A stretch of 61,420 nt of DNA from Xylophilus sp. (GTDB lineage Bacteria; Pseudomonadota; Gammaproteobacteria; Burkholderiales; Burkholderiaceae_C), in NCBI GenBank assembly GCA_009914555.1, contig WNDY01000024.1, positions 1-61,420 on the forward strand. Reading direction: 5' to 3'. Position numbers and translations under genes: made by a program. How positions within the stretch are numbered: the first letter of the stretch is position 1; every line of letters begins with the position of its first letter. The notes below the pieces were generated by a model, which did not search any database, was not told where the DNA came from, and saw only the letters and a list, made by a program, of their open reading frames with translations. This document shows, in pieces, positions 7,769 to 16,632 of this stretch.

Positions 7769-9562
7769 ATGCGAGGTCTGCTGCTCTGCCTGCTCCTTCT
7801 GCCGATGCCGCTTTGGGCCGCGCACGCCTATGCGCAGTTCGGCGACGTGAAGTACCCGCCCGGGTTCTCCCACTTCGACTACGTGAACCCCGACGCGCCC
7901 AAGGGTGGCGAGATCCGCATCGTGCCGCCGACGCGGCCGACCAACTTCGACAAGTTCAACCCGTTCACGCTCAAGGGCACGGCGCCCTACGGCATCGGCA
8001 CGCTGATGTTCGAGAGCCTGCTCGCCGGCAATGCCGAGGAGCCGACCACCGCCTACGGCCTGCTGGCAGAGGACGTCGAGGTCGCGCCCGACCGGCGGTC
8101 GGCCATCTTCCGGCTGCGCGCGGAGGCGCGGTTCAACGACGGCTCGCCGGTCGCCGCGGCCGACGTGGTGCATTCCTTCGCCACGCTGACCGGCAAGCTC
8201 GCCGCGCCGCAGTACCGCACGATCTATGCCGAGGTGCAGCGCGCCGTCGCGGTCGACGCCCGCACCGTGCGCTTCGACTTCGCGAGCGCCAACCGCGAGC
8301 TGCCGCTGGTCGTGGGCGGCATGCCGGTGTTCAGCCGCGCCTGGGGCGCAGGCAAGCCGTTCGACCAGATCGTGACCGAGCTGCCGGTCGCCTCCGGCCC
8401 CTACACGATTCCCGGCGTGCGGCTGGGCCGCGATGTGACCTACCAGCGCCGCGCCGACTACTGGGGCTGGCAGCTTCCGGTGCGCCGCGGCTTCTTCAAC
8501 TTCGACCGCATCGTCTACAAGGTCTACCTTGACGACACCTCGCGCTTTGAGGGGCTCAAGGCCGGCGAGTTCGACTTCATGCGCGAGTTCGTCTCGCGCA
8601 ACTGGGCGCGGCAGTACACCGGAAAGCAGTTCGACTCGGGCGAACTGAAGAAGCGCGCGTTCGAGAACGGCAATCCCGGCGACTTCCAGGGCTACATCTT
8701 CAACCTGCGCCGTCCCATGTTCCAGGACGTGCGGGTGCGCCAGGCCATCGGGCTCGCGATGGACTTCGAGTGGCTCAACCGGCAGCTGTTCTACGGGCTC
8801 TACAAGCGCGTGGTGGGCTACTTCCCGAACAGCGAGTTCCATGCCGAGGGGCTGCCGAAGCCCGACGAACTCGCGCTGCTGGAGCCGCTGCGTGCGCAGC
8901 TGCGGCCCGAGGTCTTCGGCCCGGCGCCGGTGCCGCCCTCGACCGAGCCGCCGGGCAGCCTGCGCGCGAATCTGCGCCGCGCGCGTGCGCTGCTGGCCGA
9001 GGCCGGCTGGACCTACCGGGACGGCGCGCTGCGCAACGCCCGGGGCCAGCCGATGGTCATCGAATTCCTCAACGACCAGCCCTCGCTGATCCGCGTGGCC
9101 ACGCAGCTGCAGACGGCGCTGGAAAAGCTCGGCATCCGGCTCGAATTCCGCACCGTCGATTTCTCGCTGTCGCAGCAGCGCATGGAGAACTTCGACTTCG
9201 ACATGACCAGCATGCGCCTGCCTGGCAGCACCGCGCCGGGCGGCGAACTGCTGGAGCTGTTCGGCTCGGAGGCCGCGCGTACGCCGGGCTCCTCCAACTA
9301 CTGGGGCATCGCCGACCCGGCCGTCGATGCGCTGGTGCGCAAGGTGGTCGCGGCGACCACGCGGCCCGAGCTCGCGGCGGCGATGCGCGCGCTCGACCGC
9401 GTGCTGTCGCACGGCCACTATTCGATACCGCAGTATTACGGCGACGCCTTCCTGATCGGCTACCGGCCGCGGCCGTTTGGCCTGCCGGCGGTGATCCCGC
9501 CCTACTACGGCCCGGATACCTGGGCCAGTAGCACCTGGTGGCGCGCGGATGGCGCGCGCTAG
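7769..9562 (+). CDS. yejA: Extracellular solute-binding protein of a peptide ABC transporter (YejA-like)
   Basis: A 597-residue family 5 solute-binding protein with an N-terminal signal peptide ([19 protein letters not shown], residues 3-21). It carries YejA features: [24 protein letters not shown] near the N-terminus and a terminal [15 protein letters not shown]. YejA captures peptides in the periplasm for the YejBEF permease; in enterobacteria the system takes up microcin C-like peptides and aids resistance to antimicrobial peptides. Start ATG 7769 puts the signal peptide at the N-terminus; an earlier in-frame codon at 7742 would add nine unneeded residues. First gene of yejA-yejB-[TA]-yejE-yejF. 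Confidence 0.9.
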   Translation: MRGLLLCLLLLPMPLWAAHAYAQFGDVKYPPGFSHFDYVNPDAPKGGEIRIVPPTRPTNFDKFNPFTLKGTAPYGIGTLMFESLLAGNAEEPTTAYGLLAEDVEVAPDRRSAIFRLRAEARFNDGSPVAAADVVHSFATLTGKLAAPQYRTIYAEVQRAVAVDARTVRFDFASANRELPLVVGGMPVFSRAWGAGKPFDQIVTELPVASGPYTIPGVRLGRDVTYQRRADYWGWQLPVRRGFFNFDRIVYKVYLDDTSRFEGLKAGEFDFMREFVSRNWARQYTGKQFDSGELKKRAFENGNPGDFQGYIFNLRRPMFQDVRVRQAIGLAMDFEWLNRQLFYGLYKRVVGYFPNSEFHAEGLPKPDELALLEPLRAQLRPEVFGPAPVPPSTEPPGSLRANLRRARALLAEAGWTYRDGALRNARGQPMVIEFLNDQPSLIRVATQLQTALEKLGIRLEFRTVDFSLSQQRMENFDFDMTSMRLPGSTAPGGELLELFGSEAARTPGSSNYWGIADPAVDALVRKVVAATTRPELAAAMRALDRVLSHGHYSIPQYYGDAFLIGYRPRPFGLPAVIPPYYGPDTWASSTWWRADGAR

Positions 9563-9580
9563 CAGCCCATACCCCCGACC

Positions 9581-10621
9581 ATGGCCTCCTACATCCTCAA
9601 GCGCCTGCTGCTCATGGTGCCCACGCTGCTGGGCGTGCTGCTGCTGACCTTCGTGACGATCCAGTTCGTGCCCGGCGGGCCGGTGGAGCAGATGGTGGCG
9701 CAGCTGCAGGGGCGCGATTCCGGCGGCGAACGTGCGGCCGCGGCCGGCGCGGGCTACCGCGGCCGCCAGGGGCTCGACGAGACGCGCATCAAGGAAATCC
9801 GCGCGCTCTACGGCTTCGACAAGCCGCCGGTCGAGCGCTTCTGGAGCATGCTGAAGTCCTTCGCCACCTTCGACCTCGGCCGCAGCTTCTACCAGCACAA
9901 GGGCGTGTGGGAGCTGGTCAAGGAGAAGCTGCCGGTCTCGATCAGCCTGGGCCTGTGGACCTTCTTCATCAGCTACCTGATCGCCGTGCCGCTCGGCGTG
10001 GCCAAGGCGGTGCGCGCGGGCACGCGGTTCGACTTCGTGACCACGCTGGTCGTGCTGGTGGGCTATGCGATCCCCGGCTTCGTCCTCGGCGTGGCGCTGC
10101 TCGTGGTGTGCGGCGGGCAGCTGCAGTGGTTCCCGCTGCGCGGGCTGACCTCGGCGAACTGGGAGTCGCTGGGCTGGGGCGGCAAGGTGGTGGACTACCT
10201 CTGGCACATCACGCTGCCGGTCACGGCCATGGTGTTCGGCAGCTTCGCGGTGACGGCCATGCTGACCAAGAACTCGTTCCTGGAGGAGATCCGCAAGCAG
10301 TACGTGCTCACCGCGCGCGCCAAGGGCCTCACCGACCGGCAGGTGCTCTGGCGCCATGTGTTCCGCAACGCGCTGATACCGATCATCACCGGCTTTCCGG
10401 CCGCGTTCATCGGCGCCTTCTTCACCGGCTCGCTGCTGATCGAGACGCTGTTCTCGCTCGACGGGCTGGGGCTGCTGAGCTATGAGAGCGTGATCCGGCG
10501 CGACTATCCGGTGGTGCTGGGCACGCTCTACCTGTTCACGCTGATCGGCCTGGTGACCAAGCTCGTGAGCGACCTCTGCTACGTCTGGGTCGATCCGCGG
10601 GTGAAGTTCGAGGCGGCATGA
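9581..10621 (+). CDS. yejB: Peptide ABC transporter permease YejB
   Basis: A 346-residue inner-membrane permease of the DppB/OppB class with about six helices, the first at residues 8-28. The cytoplasmic EAA-type loop for contact with the ATPase is seen around YVLTARAKGLTDRQVLWRHV. An insertion between TM1 and TM2 (RDSGGERAAAAGAGYRGRQG) matches the longer YejB subfamily. It begins 18 bp after yejA; that gap contains one CCATACCCCC box of the dispersed repeat. Its end, GAGGCGGCATGA, contains an ATGA motif resembling a start/stop overlap, but the next gene is now an antitoxin gene instead of yejE. Confidence 0.92.
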   Translation: MASYILKRLLLMVPTLLGVLLLTFVTIQFVPGGPVEQMVAQLQGRDSGGERAAAAGAGYRGRQGLDETRIKEIRALYGFDKPPVERFWSMLKSFATFDLGRSFYQHKGVWELVKEKLPVSISLGLWTFFISYLIAVPLGVAKAVRAGTRFDFVTTLVVLVGYAIPGFVLGVALLVVCGGQLQWFPLRGLTSANWESLGWGGKVVDYLWHITLPVTAMVFGSFAVTAMLTKNSFLEEIRKQYVLTARAKGLTDRQVLWRHVFRNALIPIITGFPAAFIGAFFTGSLLIETLFSLDGLGLLSYESVIRRDYPVVLGTLYLFTLIGLVTKLVSDLCYVWVDPRVKFEAA

Positions 10622-10648
10622 TGGACATGTTGCGTGGCAAAATGTCCA
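10622..10648. promoter_or_regulatory. Inverted repeat, probable operator of the toxin-antitoxin module
   Basis: TGGACAT (10622-10628) and ATGTCCA (10642-10648) form a perfect 7-bp inverted repeat with a 13-bp centre, starting one base after the yejB stop and ending 28 bp before the antitoxin start. Phd/YefM antitoxins repress their own operon at such palindromes. A clear promoter was not found; a TTGCGT at 10630 is a weak -35 candidate. Confidence 0.55.
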
Positions 10649-10676
10649 ACTTTGATTTTCTTCTGGAGGTGATGCC

Positions 10677-11006
10677 ATGAGCTGGAACATCGCCAATGCC
10701 AAGCAGCAGTTCTCCGAAGTCGTCCGCCTCGCCGTCGAGGAGCCGCAGGCCATCTACAACCGCGACAAGCCGGTGGCCGTCCTGATTTCTGCCGACGAGT
10801 TCGAGAAGTTCAAGCAGTGGAAGGAGGCGCAGAGGCGGCCGACGATCTCCGAGCTTTTCGCCGACATCCGCGCCGCGCTGATCGCCGAGGGCGCGGAGGA
10901 CGGCATCGAGCTTCCGCCGCGCACCACGCGCCCCAACCCGATGGTGGACGATCCCCATTATTGGGACGAGCCGCAAGACGCACCGGCCTCCGGGGCGAAG
11001 CGCTGA
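10677..11006 (+). CDS. Phd/YefM-family antitoxin
   Basis: A 109-residue protein. The N-terminal 55 residues fit the Phd/YefM DNA-binding fold (MSWNIANAKQQFSEVV, then IYNRDKPVAVLISADEFEKF). The C-terminal half (residues 60-109) is rich in acidic residues and proline and would wrap around the toxin. It should neutralise the PIN toxin encoded 6 bp downstream and repress the module through the inverted repeat upstream. GGAGG lies 8 bases before the ATG. It sits inside the yej operon, in the same direction, and appears intact. Confidence 0.9.
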   Translation: MSWNIANAKQQFSEVVRLAVEEPQAIYNRDKPVAVLISADEFEKFKQWKEAQRRPTISELFADIRAALIAEGAEDGIELPPRTTRPNPMVDDPHYWDEPQDAPASGAKR

Positions 11007-11012
11007 TCCGCC

Positions 11013-11417
11013 GTGTACCTCGCCGATACCAACGTCATCAGCGAACTGATGCGCCCCGTGCCGCATGCGGGTGTGCAGCGATGGGCGGACGGACTCGACC
11101 ATGCGGCAGCTTTTGCGGCCTCGGTCGTCTCGTTCGATGAAATCATCTTCGGCCTCACGCACAAGCCCCGGCCGAATTCGCTCGAGCGCTTCAACGTGCT
11201 GGCCGCGCATTGCGTCGTGCTGGACGTGACGGAAACCATCGCGCGCCGCGCTGGCGAGATACGCGGCCTGCTCGCCCAGCGCGGCAAGGTGTGCGAGCAG
11301 GCCGACATGCTCATCGCCGCCACCGCCCAGGTCCACGCGATCACGCTGGTCACGCGCAACGTGCGCGACTTCGACGGCTGCGGCATCGTCATGCTCAATC
11401 CTTTCGAGGCCGGATGA
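11013..11417 (+). CDS. PIN-domain ribonuclease toxin (VapC/FitB-like)
   Basis: A 134-residue PIN-domain protein starting at GTG (MYLADTNVISELMRPVPHAG). The acidic residues expected for the metal-dependent RNase site are present: Asp5, Glu43 (SFDEIIFG), Asp98 (CEQADMLIAATA) and Asp119/Asp121 (TRNVRDFDGCG), so it looks active. VapC toxins cleave tRNA or rRNA and stop growth when the antitoxin is lost. Its TGA (11415-11417) overlaps the yejE ATG (11414), so the toxin is translationally coupled to a transporter subunit. The end TTCGAGGCCGGATGA closely copies the end of yejB (see findings). Confidence 0.92.
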   Translation: MYLADTNVISELMRPVPHAGVQRWADGLDHAAAFAASVVSFDEIIFGLTHKPRPNSLERFNVLAAHCVVLDVTETIARRAGEIRGLLAQRGKVCEQADMLIAATAQVHAITLVTRNVRDFDGCGIVMLNPFEAG

Positions 11418-12454
11418 CGACGCCCGCGCCATCCCGCTCGCCCGCCCGCCGCGCCTGGCGGCGCTTCCGCCGCAACCGGCTGGGCTTCTGGAGCCTCGTG
11501 CTGTTCTCCACGCTCGTCGTGCTGAGCCTGTTCGCCGAGGTGCTGTCCACCGACCGGCCGCTCGTCGTGCGCTACCAGGGGCAGACCTACTTCCCGGTGC
11601 TGCGCGACTATGCAGAGACCACCTTCGGCGGCGACTTCGACACGCCGGCCGACTACCTCGACCCGTACATCCGCGAGCGCATCACCACGGGCCGCAACTG
11701 GGCCGTCTACGCGCCCAACCGCTACGGCCCGCGCACGCTCAACTACTTCGCCGCCGCGCCGAACCCGGCCGCGCCGTCGGCCCAGAACTACTTCGGCACC
11801 GACGACCGCGGCCGCGACCTGCTCGCGCAGCTGATCTACGGCTTTCGCGTGAGCGTGCTGTTCGGCCTCGCGCTCACGGCCATCGGCGTGGTGCTCGGCA
11901 TCGTCACCGGCGCCGTCCAGGGCTACTTCGGCGGGCGCACCGACCTCTCGTTCCAGCGCTTCATCGAAATCTGGGGCTCGATGCCCGAGCTCTACCTGCT
12001 CATCATCTTCTCGGCCATCTTCGCGCCGAGCGTGGCGCTGCTGCTGGTGCTGCTGTCGCTGTTCGGCTGGATGGGGCTGTCGGACTATGTGCGCGCGGAG
12101 TTCCTGCGCAACCGCCAGCTCGACTACGTGAAGGCCGCGCGCGCGCTGGGCGTCAGCAACTGGCAGATCATCCGCCGCCACATCCTGCCCAACAGCATGG
12201 TGCCGGTCGTCACCTTCCTGCCGTTTCGCATGAGCGCGGCCATTCTCGCGCTGACCTCGCTGGACTTCCTCGGCCTCGGCGTGCCGCCGGGCACGCCCTC
12301 GCTCGGCGAACTGCTCAACCAGGGCAAGGCCAACATCGACGCCTGGTGGATCTCGATCTCCACGTTTGGCGTGCTGGTGCTCACGCTGCTGCTGCTGACC
12401 TTCATGGGCGACGCGCTGCGCGATGCGCTCGACCCCCGAAAAGCCGCCCCATGA
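11414..12454 (+). CDS. yejE: Peptide ABC transporter permease YejE
   Basis: A 346-residue permease of the DppC/OppC class. It has the N-terminal helix after a basic stretch (RRAWRRFRRNRLGFWSLVLF), the large periplasmic loop typical of YejE (about 45-130, with DFDTPADYLDPYI), the FGTDDRGRDLLAQLIYGFRVS motif, and the EAA-like loop DYVKAARALGVSNWQIIRRHI. The ATG at 11414 overlaps the toxin stop, and the 3' end overlaps the yejF start in ATGA. It pairs with YejB to form the channel; separation from yejB by the toxin-antitoxin genes is unusual. Confidence 0.92.
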   Translation: MTTPAPSRSPARRAWRRFRRNRLGFWSLVLFSTLVVLSLFAEVLSTDRPLVVRYQGQTYFPVLRDYAETTFGGDFDTPADYLDPYIRERITTGRNWAVYAPNRYGPRTLNYFAAAPNPAAPSAQNYFGTDDRGRDLLAQLIYGFRVSVLFGLALTAIGVVLGIVTGAVQGYFGGRTDLSFQRFIEIWGSMPELYLLIIFSAIFAPSVALLLVLLSLFGWMGLSDYVRAEFLRNRQLDYVKAARALGVSNWQIIRRHILPNSMVPVVTFLPFRMSAAILALTSLDFLGLGVPPGTPSLGELLNQGKANIDAWWISISTFGVLVLTLLLLTFMGDALRDALDPRKAAP

Positions 12455-14064
12455 CCGAAGAAGAAACTTTGCTCGACGTGCGCGGCCTGCGCATCTCCTT
12501 CGACGGCACGCCGGTCGTGCACGGCATCGACTTCCATGTCGCCGCCGGCGAGAAGCTTGCGCTCGTCGGCGAATCGGGCTCGGGCAAGACCGTCTCGGCG
12601 CTCGCGCTGCTGCGGCTCGCGGGCGATGCCGCGATCGATGGCACCGCCCGGTTCGCGGGCCGCGATCTGCTCGCGCTGCCCGAGCGCGCGCTGCGCGCGG
12701 TGCGTGGCGGCGAGATTGCCATGGTTTTCCAGGAGCCGATGACCGCGCTCAACCCGCTCATGACCATCGGCGCGCAGATCGCCGAGGTGCTGCAGTTGAA
12801 GCGCGCCTTCACCCGTGCCGAGGCCGCGGCCGAGGTGCAGCGCCTGCTGGCCGACACCGGCATTCCCGAGCCGGCGCGGCGCGCGCGCGCCTACCCGCAC
12901 CAGCTCTCGGGCGGCCAGCGCCAGCGCGCGATGATCGCCATGGCGCTCGCGAGCCAGCCGAAGCTGCTGCTGGCCGACGAGCCGACCACCGCGCTCGACG
13001 TCACGCTGCGCGTGCAGATCCTCGACCTGCTGGCCGACCTGCAGCGCCGCACCGGCATGGCCGTGCTGATCATCACCCACGACCTGCACCTGGTGCGCCG
13101 CTTCGCCGACCGCGTGGCGGTCATGGAGGCCGGCCGCATCGTCGAGCACGGGCCGGTGGCCGAGGTGTTCGCCCGGCCGCAGCATGCCTATACGAAAAAA
13201 CTCCTGGGGAGTACTCCATCTCGCGCGCTTGACCAGCGCGCGCTACAGGAGGATACCCCCGCCATCATCGAGGCGCGCGACCTGCGCGTGCGCTACCCGG
13301 TGCCGCGGCCGGGCCTGCGCGGCTGGTTCGGCCACGACTGGTTCACCGCGGTGCAGGGCGCGGATCTGCGCCTTGCGGCCGGCCGCACGCTGGGCATCGT
13401 CGGCGAATCGGGCTCGGGCAAGTCGAGCCTGGCGCAGGCGGTGCTCGGCCTGCTGCCCAGCGACGGCGCGCTGCGCATCGCCGGCCAGGCCTGGCACGGC
13501 GGCGGGCTGCGCAACGATGCGGGCAACCGGGCGCTGCGCCGCGCGGTGCAGGTGGTGTTCCAGGACCCGTTCTCGTCGCTGTCGCCGCGCCTCACGGTCG
13601 AGGAGATCGTCGGCGAGGGCCTGCGCGTGCATGAAGACGGGCTGGATGCCGCCGCGCGCCGCGAGCGCGTGCGCGCCGCGCTCGACGACGTGGGCCTGAC
13701 CGAGGAGCGCTTCCCCGGCCTGCTCGGCCGCTATCCGCACGAGTTCTCCGGCGGCCAGCGGCAGCGGCTGGCGATTGCGCGGGCGCTGGTCATCGGCCCG
13801 CAGGTGCTGGTGCTCGACGAGCCCACGAGCGCGCTCGACGTCACCGTCCAGAAGCAGGTGCTCGGGCTGCTGCAGCGCCTGCAGCGCGAGCGCGGGCTGG
13901 CCTACCTGCTCATCACCCATGACGTGGACGTGATCCGCGCCATGGCGCACGAGGTGCTGGTGATGAAGGACGGCGCCGTGGTCGAAGCCGGCCCGTTCGA
14001 CCGGGTCCTGGATGCGCCGCAGCATCCCTACACGCAGCGGCTGGTGGCCGCGGCTCAGGCGTAG
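12451..14064 (+). CDS. yejF: Peptide ABC transporter ATP-binding protein YejF (two ABC domains)
   Basis: A 537-residue cytoplasmic protein with two complete ABC domains. Domain 1 has Walker A GESGSGKT, signature LSGGQRQR and Walker [10 protein letters not shown]; domain 2 has [16 protein letters not shown] and VLVLDEPTS. This fused DppDF-like design is typical of YejF. The start overlaps the yejE stop (ATGA). The inter-domain linker (13203-13260, reading [21 protein letters not shown]) is encoded by sequence matching the dispersed GGGGTATA-bracketed repeat, so the repeat appears to be translated in frame. The last 10 bases overlap the convergent gene at 14055. Confidence 0.93.
   Translation: MTEEETLLDVRGLRISFDGTPVVHGIDFHVAAGEKLALVGESGSGKTVSALALLRLAGDAAIDGTARFAGRDLLALPERALRAVRGGEIAMVFQEPMTALNPLMTIGAQIAEVLQLKRAFTRAEAAAEVQRLLADTGIPEPARRARAYPHQLSGGQRQRAMIAMALASQPKLLLADEPTTALDVTLRVQILDLLADLQRRTGMAVLIITHDLHLVRRFADRVAVMEAGRIVEHGPVAEVFARPQHAYTKKLLGSTPSRALDQRALQEDTPAIIEARDLRVRYPVPRPGLRGWFGHDWFTAVQGADLRLAAGRTLGIVGESGSGKSSLAQAVLGLLPSDGALRIAGQAWHGGGLRNDAGNRALRRAVQVVFQDPFSSLSPRLTVEEIVGEGLRVHEDGLDAAARRERVRAALDDVGLTEERFPGLLGRYPHEFSGGQRQRLAIARALVIGPQVLVLDEPTSALDVTVQKQVLGLLQRLQRERGLAYLLITHDVDVIRAMAHEVLVMKDGAVVEAGPFDRVLDAPQHPYTQRLVAAAQA
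13206..13260. repeat. GGGGTATA-bracketed hairpin repeat inside yejF
   Basis: GGGGAGTAC (13206-13214) and an inverted GATACCCCC (13252-13260) lie 55 bp apart end to end and enclose CGCGCGC (13222-13228), loop TTGACCA, GCGCGCG (13236-13242). The architecture equals the intergenic copies, but here it is in the yejF linker between the two ATPase domains and stays in frame. Confidence 0.7.
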
Positions 14065-14420
14065 GTATCGACGTTCTCGCCCAGGCCGGGCGGGTTGCTC
14101 TTCTGTTGCGGCTGCTTGTCGGCCGAGACCGGCGCCGCGCCGTCGGCCTCGCGCGCCGCGTCGGCCTTTTCCTGCAGTTGCTGCAGCTCCTGCTGCTTCT
14201 GGCGCTGGATCGCGGCGATCTGCGCCTGCACGGCCTGGATCTGCGCCTGGAGCAGCTGCGTCTTCTGCTGCTTGGCCTGGGCGTCAAGGCTGGTGTCGGT
14301 GGTGGTGTCCTTGAGTTCCTGCGTCAGCTCGCGCAGCTGCTTCTGCAGCGCCGCGGTGTCGCTGCTGCTTCCCGAGCTGGCGGAGGTCGAGGTCGATGAG
14401 GAGACGGCGGAGACTTGCAT
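14055..14420 (-). CDS. FlxA-like coiled-coil protein
   Basis: A 121-residue protein without signal peptide. After a Ser/Thr-rich N-terminus (about residues 5-20) it is a continuous Gln/Leu/Ala/Lys-rich helix (about 22-95: LQKQLRELTQELKD, then QLLQAQIQAVQAQIAAIQRQ and QQELQQLQEKAD), predicted coiled coil, with a proline-containing tail. It resembles the FlxA family first noted with flagellar regulons; the function is unknown. It is convergent with yejF with a 10-bp overlap and is divergent from the cytochrome genes with a 112-bp gap. Confidence 0.7.
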   Translation of the reverse strand: MQVSAVSSSTSTSASSGSSSDTAALQKQLRELTQELKDTTTDTSLDAQAKQQKTQLLQAQIQAVQAQIAAIQRQKQQELQQLQEKADAAREADGAAPVSADKQPQQKSNPPGLGENVDTYA

Positions 14421-14532
14421 GTCTGCCTTATCGGCCAGGAGCGCCGGAAATCAAGCGGCATTTCGTATCGGCCACGTACCACCGCGGGGTCGCCCCATGG
14501 GCGGCCGGCTGCCGGTTGGCTAGAGTCGGCGC

Positions 14533-15261
14533 ATGCCCGCGATAAAGAACACAACGGGGATGATGCTGCTGCTGGCCCTGGCGCTGCTGTCCGCGCGGCC
14601 GGCCGCCGCCCAGGGGGTGCCGGCGCCCGATACGCTGGCCAGCCGTGTGCTGGCCTGCACCGCCTGCCACGGCCGCGAGGGGCGGGCCACGCCGCAGGGC
14701 TACTCCCCGCGCATCGCGGGCAAGCCGGCGGGCTATCTCGCCAACCAGCTGCTCAACTTCCGCGAAGGCCGGCGCAACTACCCGCTCATGGCCTCCCTGA
14801 TCGAGCACATGACGGACGACTACCTGCGCGAGATCGCCGGCTACTTCGCCGCGCAGGACATTCCGTATCCGCCGCCGCCCCCGCCCCAGGCCGGCGCGCA
14901 GGTGCTGGTCCGCGGCGAGGCGCTGGTGCGCCAGGGCGACGCCGCCCGCGGCATCCCGGCCTGCGCGGCCTGCCACGGCCGCGCGCTGACCGGCGTGGCG
15001 CCGTCCATCCCCGGCCTGCTCGGGCTGCCGCGCGACTACCTCAACGGCCAGCTCGGCGCCTGGCAGGCCGGCCAGCGCCGCGCCCAGGCGCCGGACTGCA
15101 TGGCCGACGTCGCCCGCCGGCTGGCGCCGGAGGACGTCGGCGCCGTCACGGCCTGGCTGGCGGCCCAGCCGGTGCCGGGCGGCGGCAAGCCGGCCGCCGC
15201 ATTGCCGGCGCCGATGCCTGCGCGTTGCGGTGGTGTCGTGGGGGCGGGGGTATCGCCTTGA
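14533..15261 (+). CDS. Diheme c-type cytochrome
   Basis: A 242-residue exported protein with a signal peptide (residues 8-26, MMLLLALALLSARPAAA). Two heme c motifs are visible: CTACH (42-46) and CAACH (144-148), each in a cytochrome c4-like domain with GYLANQLLNFREG-type and DYLNGQLGAWQAG-type segments. It should carry electrons in the periplasm. A polyproline run (about 113-118) links the two domains. Its stop is 14 bp before the ATG of the triheme cytochrome gene, so the two likely work together as an electron relay for a membrane or periplasmic dehydrogenase not encoded here. The 3' end includes a GGGGGTAT box. Confidence 0.85.
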   Translation: MPAIKNTTGMMLLLALALLSARPAAAQGVPAPDTLASRVLACTACHGREGRATPQGYSPRIAGKPAGYLANQLLNFREGRRNYPLMASLIEHMTDDYLREIAGYFAAQDIPYPPPPPPQAGAQVLVRGEALVRQGDAARGIPACAACHGRALTGVAPSIPGLLGLPRDYLNGQLGAWQAGQRRAQAPDCMADVARRLAPEDVGAVTAWLAAQPVPGGGKPAAALPAPMPARCGGVVGAGVSP

Positions 15262-15275
15262 AGTTGGCGACTGTC

Positions 15276-16553
15276 ATGCGCATTACGCTGGTCCTGGCAG
15301 CAGTATGTGTTCTGCTGCTCGCGGTGCCGCTGGCGCGGGATCTGCTGGGCGGGGGTGAACTGCCCGCCGTGCCGGCCCCGGCGACGGCCGACGCCGCCCA
15401 GGCCGCGCGCGGCGCCTACCTGGCGCGCGTCGGCAACTGCGACTCCTGCCACACGGTGCCGGGCGGTGCGCCGTTCGCCGGCGGCCGCGCGATCGAAACG
15501 CCCTTCGGCGCGGTCCATGCGTCCAACCTCACGCCCCATGCGACCGGGCTGGCCGGCTGGTCGGCCGATGCGTTCTGGCGGGCGCTGCACGAAGGCCGCT
15601 CGCGCGACGGCCGGCTGCTGTATCCGGCGTTCCCGTACACCAGCTACACCCATGTCACGCGCGAGGACAGCGACGCGCTCTTCGCCTATTTCCAGAGCCT
15701 GCCGCCGGCAGACCAGCCCAGGCGGCCGCATGCGCTGCGCTTTCCGTTCGATACGCAGCTGGCGCTGGCTGCATGGCGCGCGCTGTTCTTCCGCCCGGGC
15801 AGCGGCGCGCCCGAGCCGGCCGACGCGGCCCGGCCGGCCGAGTGGCGGCGCGGCGCCTACCTGGTGCGCGGCCTGGGCCATTGCAGCGCCTGCCATACCG
15901 CACGCAACGCGCTGGGCGCCAGCAGCGAGCGGCTGGCACTCAGCGGCGGCCTGATCCCGGTGCAGAACTGGTATGCGCCGGCGCTCAACGACGAGGCCGA
16001 GGCCGGTGTCGCCCACTGGCGCCTGGAGGAGGTCGAGGCGCTGCTGCGCACCGGCGTGGCGCCGCGCGGCTTGGCCGTCGGCCCGATGGCGGAAGTCGTC
16101 TTCCGCAGCACCCAGTACCTGGACGACGGCGACCTGCGCGCCATGGCTACCTTTCTGCGCGCGCTGCCGCAGCAGCCGGCGCCGGCGCCGCGGGCCTTCG
16201 ACCCGGCACCGCCGGCCGTGCTGCAGCGCGGGGCGGCGTTGTATACGCGCCACTGCGCGGACTGCCACGGCGCGCAGGGACAGGGCACGCCCGGCGCCTT
16301 TCCGCCGCTGGCCGGCAACCGGGCGGTGACGATGACCCAGCCCGCCAACGTGCTGCGCATGATCCTCCAGGGCGGCTATGCGCCGGCCACGGCCGGCAAC
16401 CCGCGGCCGCACGGCATGCCGCCCTTCACCCAGGTGCTGGGCGACGAGGACGTGGCCGCGGTCGCCAGCTACATCCGGAGTGCCTGGGGCCACCGCGCGG
16501 CGCCGGTGGGTGCGCTCGATGTCGCCCGGGCCAGGGAGCGCAGGGGATCTTGA
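15276..16553 (+). CDS. Triheme c-type cytochrome (alcohol/gluconate dehydrogenase cytochrome subunit type)
   Basis: A 425-residue protein with an N-terminal hydrophobic segment (residues 3-20) acting as signal or anchor and three CxxCH heme sites: 55-59 (CDSCH), 203-207 (CSACH) and 327-331 (CADCH). The motifs NCDSCHTVPGGAPFAGG, ETPFGAVHASNLTPH and GMPPFTQVLGDEDVAAVASYIRSAWG are typical of membrane-bound alcohol or gluconate dehydrogenase cytochrome subunits, which pass electrons to ubiquinone. No dehydrogenase subunit gene is adjacent, so the partner is unknown. ATG 15276 is chosen because it begins the hydrophobic segment; a TTG at 15258 overlapping the previous stop is an alternative. Confidence 0.87.
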   Translation: MRITLVLAAVCVLLLAVPLARDLLGGGELPAVPAPATADAAQAARGAYLARVGNCDSCHTVPGGAPFAGGRAIETPFGAVHASNLTPHATGLAGWSADAFWRALHEGRSRDGRLLYPAFPYTSYTHVTREDSDALFAYFQSLPPADQPRRPHALRFPFDTQLALAAWRALFFRPGSGAPEPADAARPAEWRRGAYLVRGLGHCSACHTARNALGASSERLALSGGLIPVQNWYAPALNDEAEAGVAHWRLEEVEALLRTGVAPRGLAVGPMAEVVFRSTQYLDDGDLRAMATFLRALPQQPAPAPRAFDPAPPAVLQRGAALYTRHCADCHGAQGQGTPGAFPPLAGNRAVTMTQPANVLRMILQGGYAPATAGNPRPHGMPPFTQVLGDEDVAAVASYIRSAWGHRAAPVGALDVARARERRGS

Positions 16554-16632
16554 GCGACGTCAGTGCCGGCGCATGGCTGCCGTGTAGCATCCACCTTCCG
16601 TTTCTTCCTGGATCTGAAAAGGCTTGCAAGCA

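Noticed and set aside
7709..10753. 1014-codon open frame on the minus strand opposite yejA-yejB
   Set aside because: His/Arg/Glu-rich nonsense typical of GC-rich shadow frames; it also overlaps fabI, yejA, yejB and the antitoxin gene.
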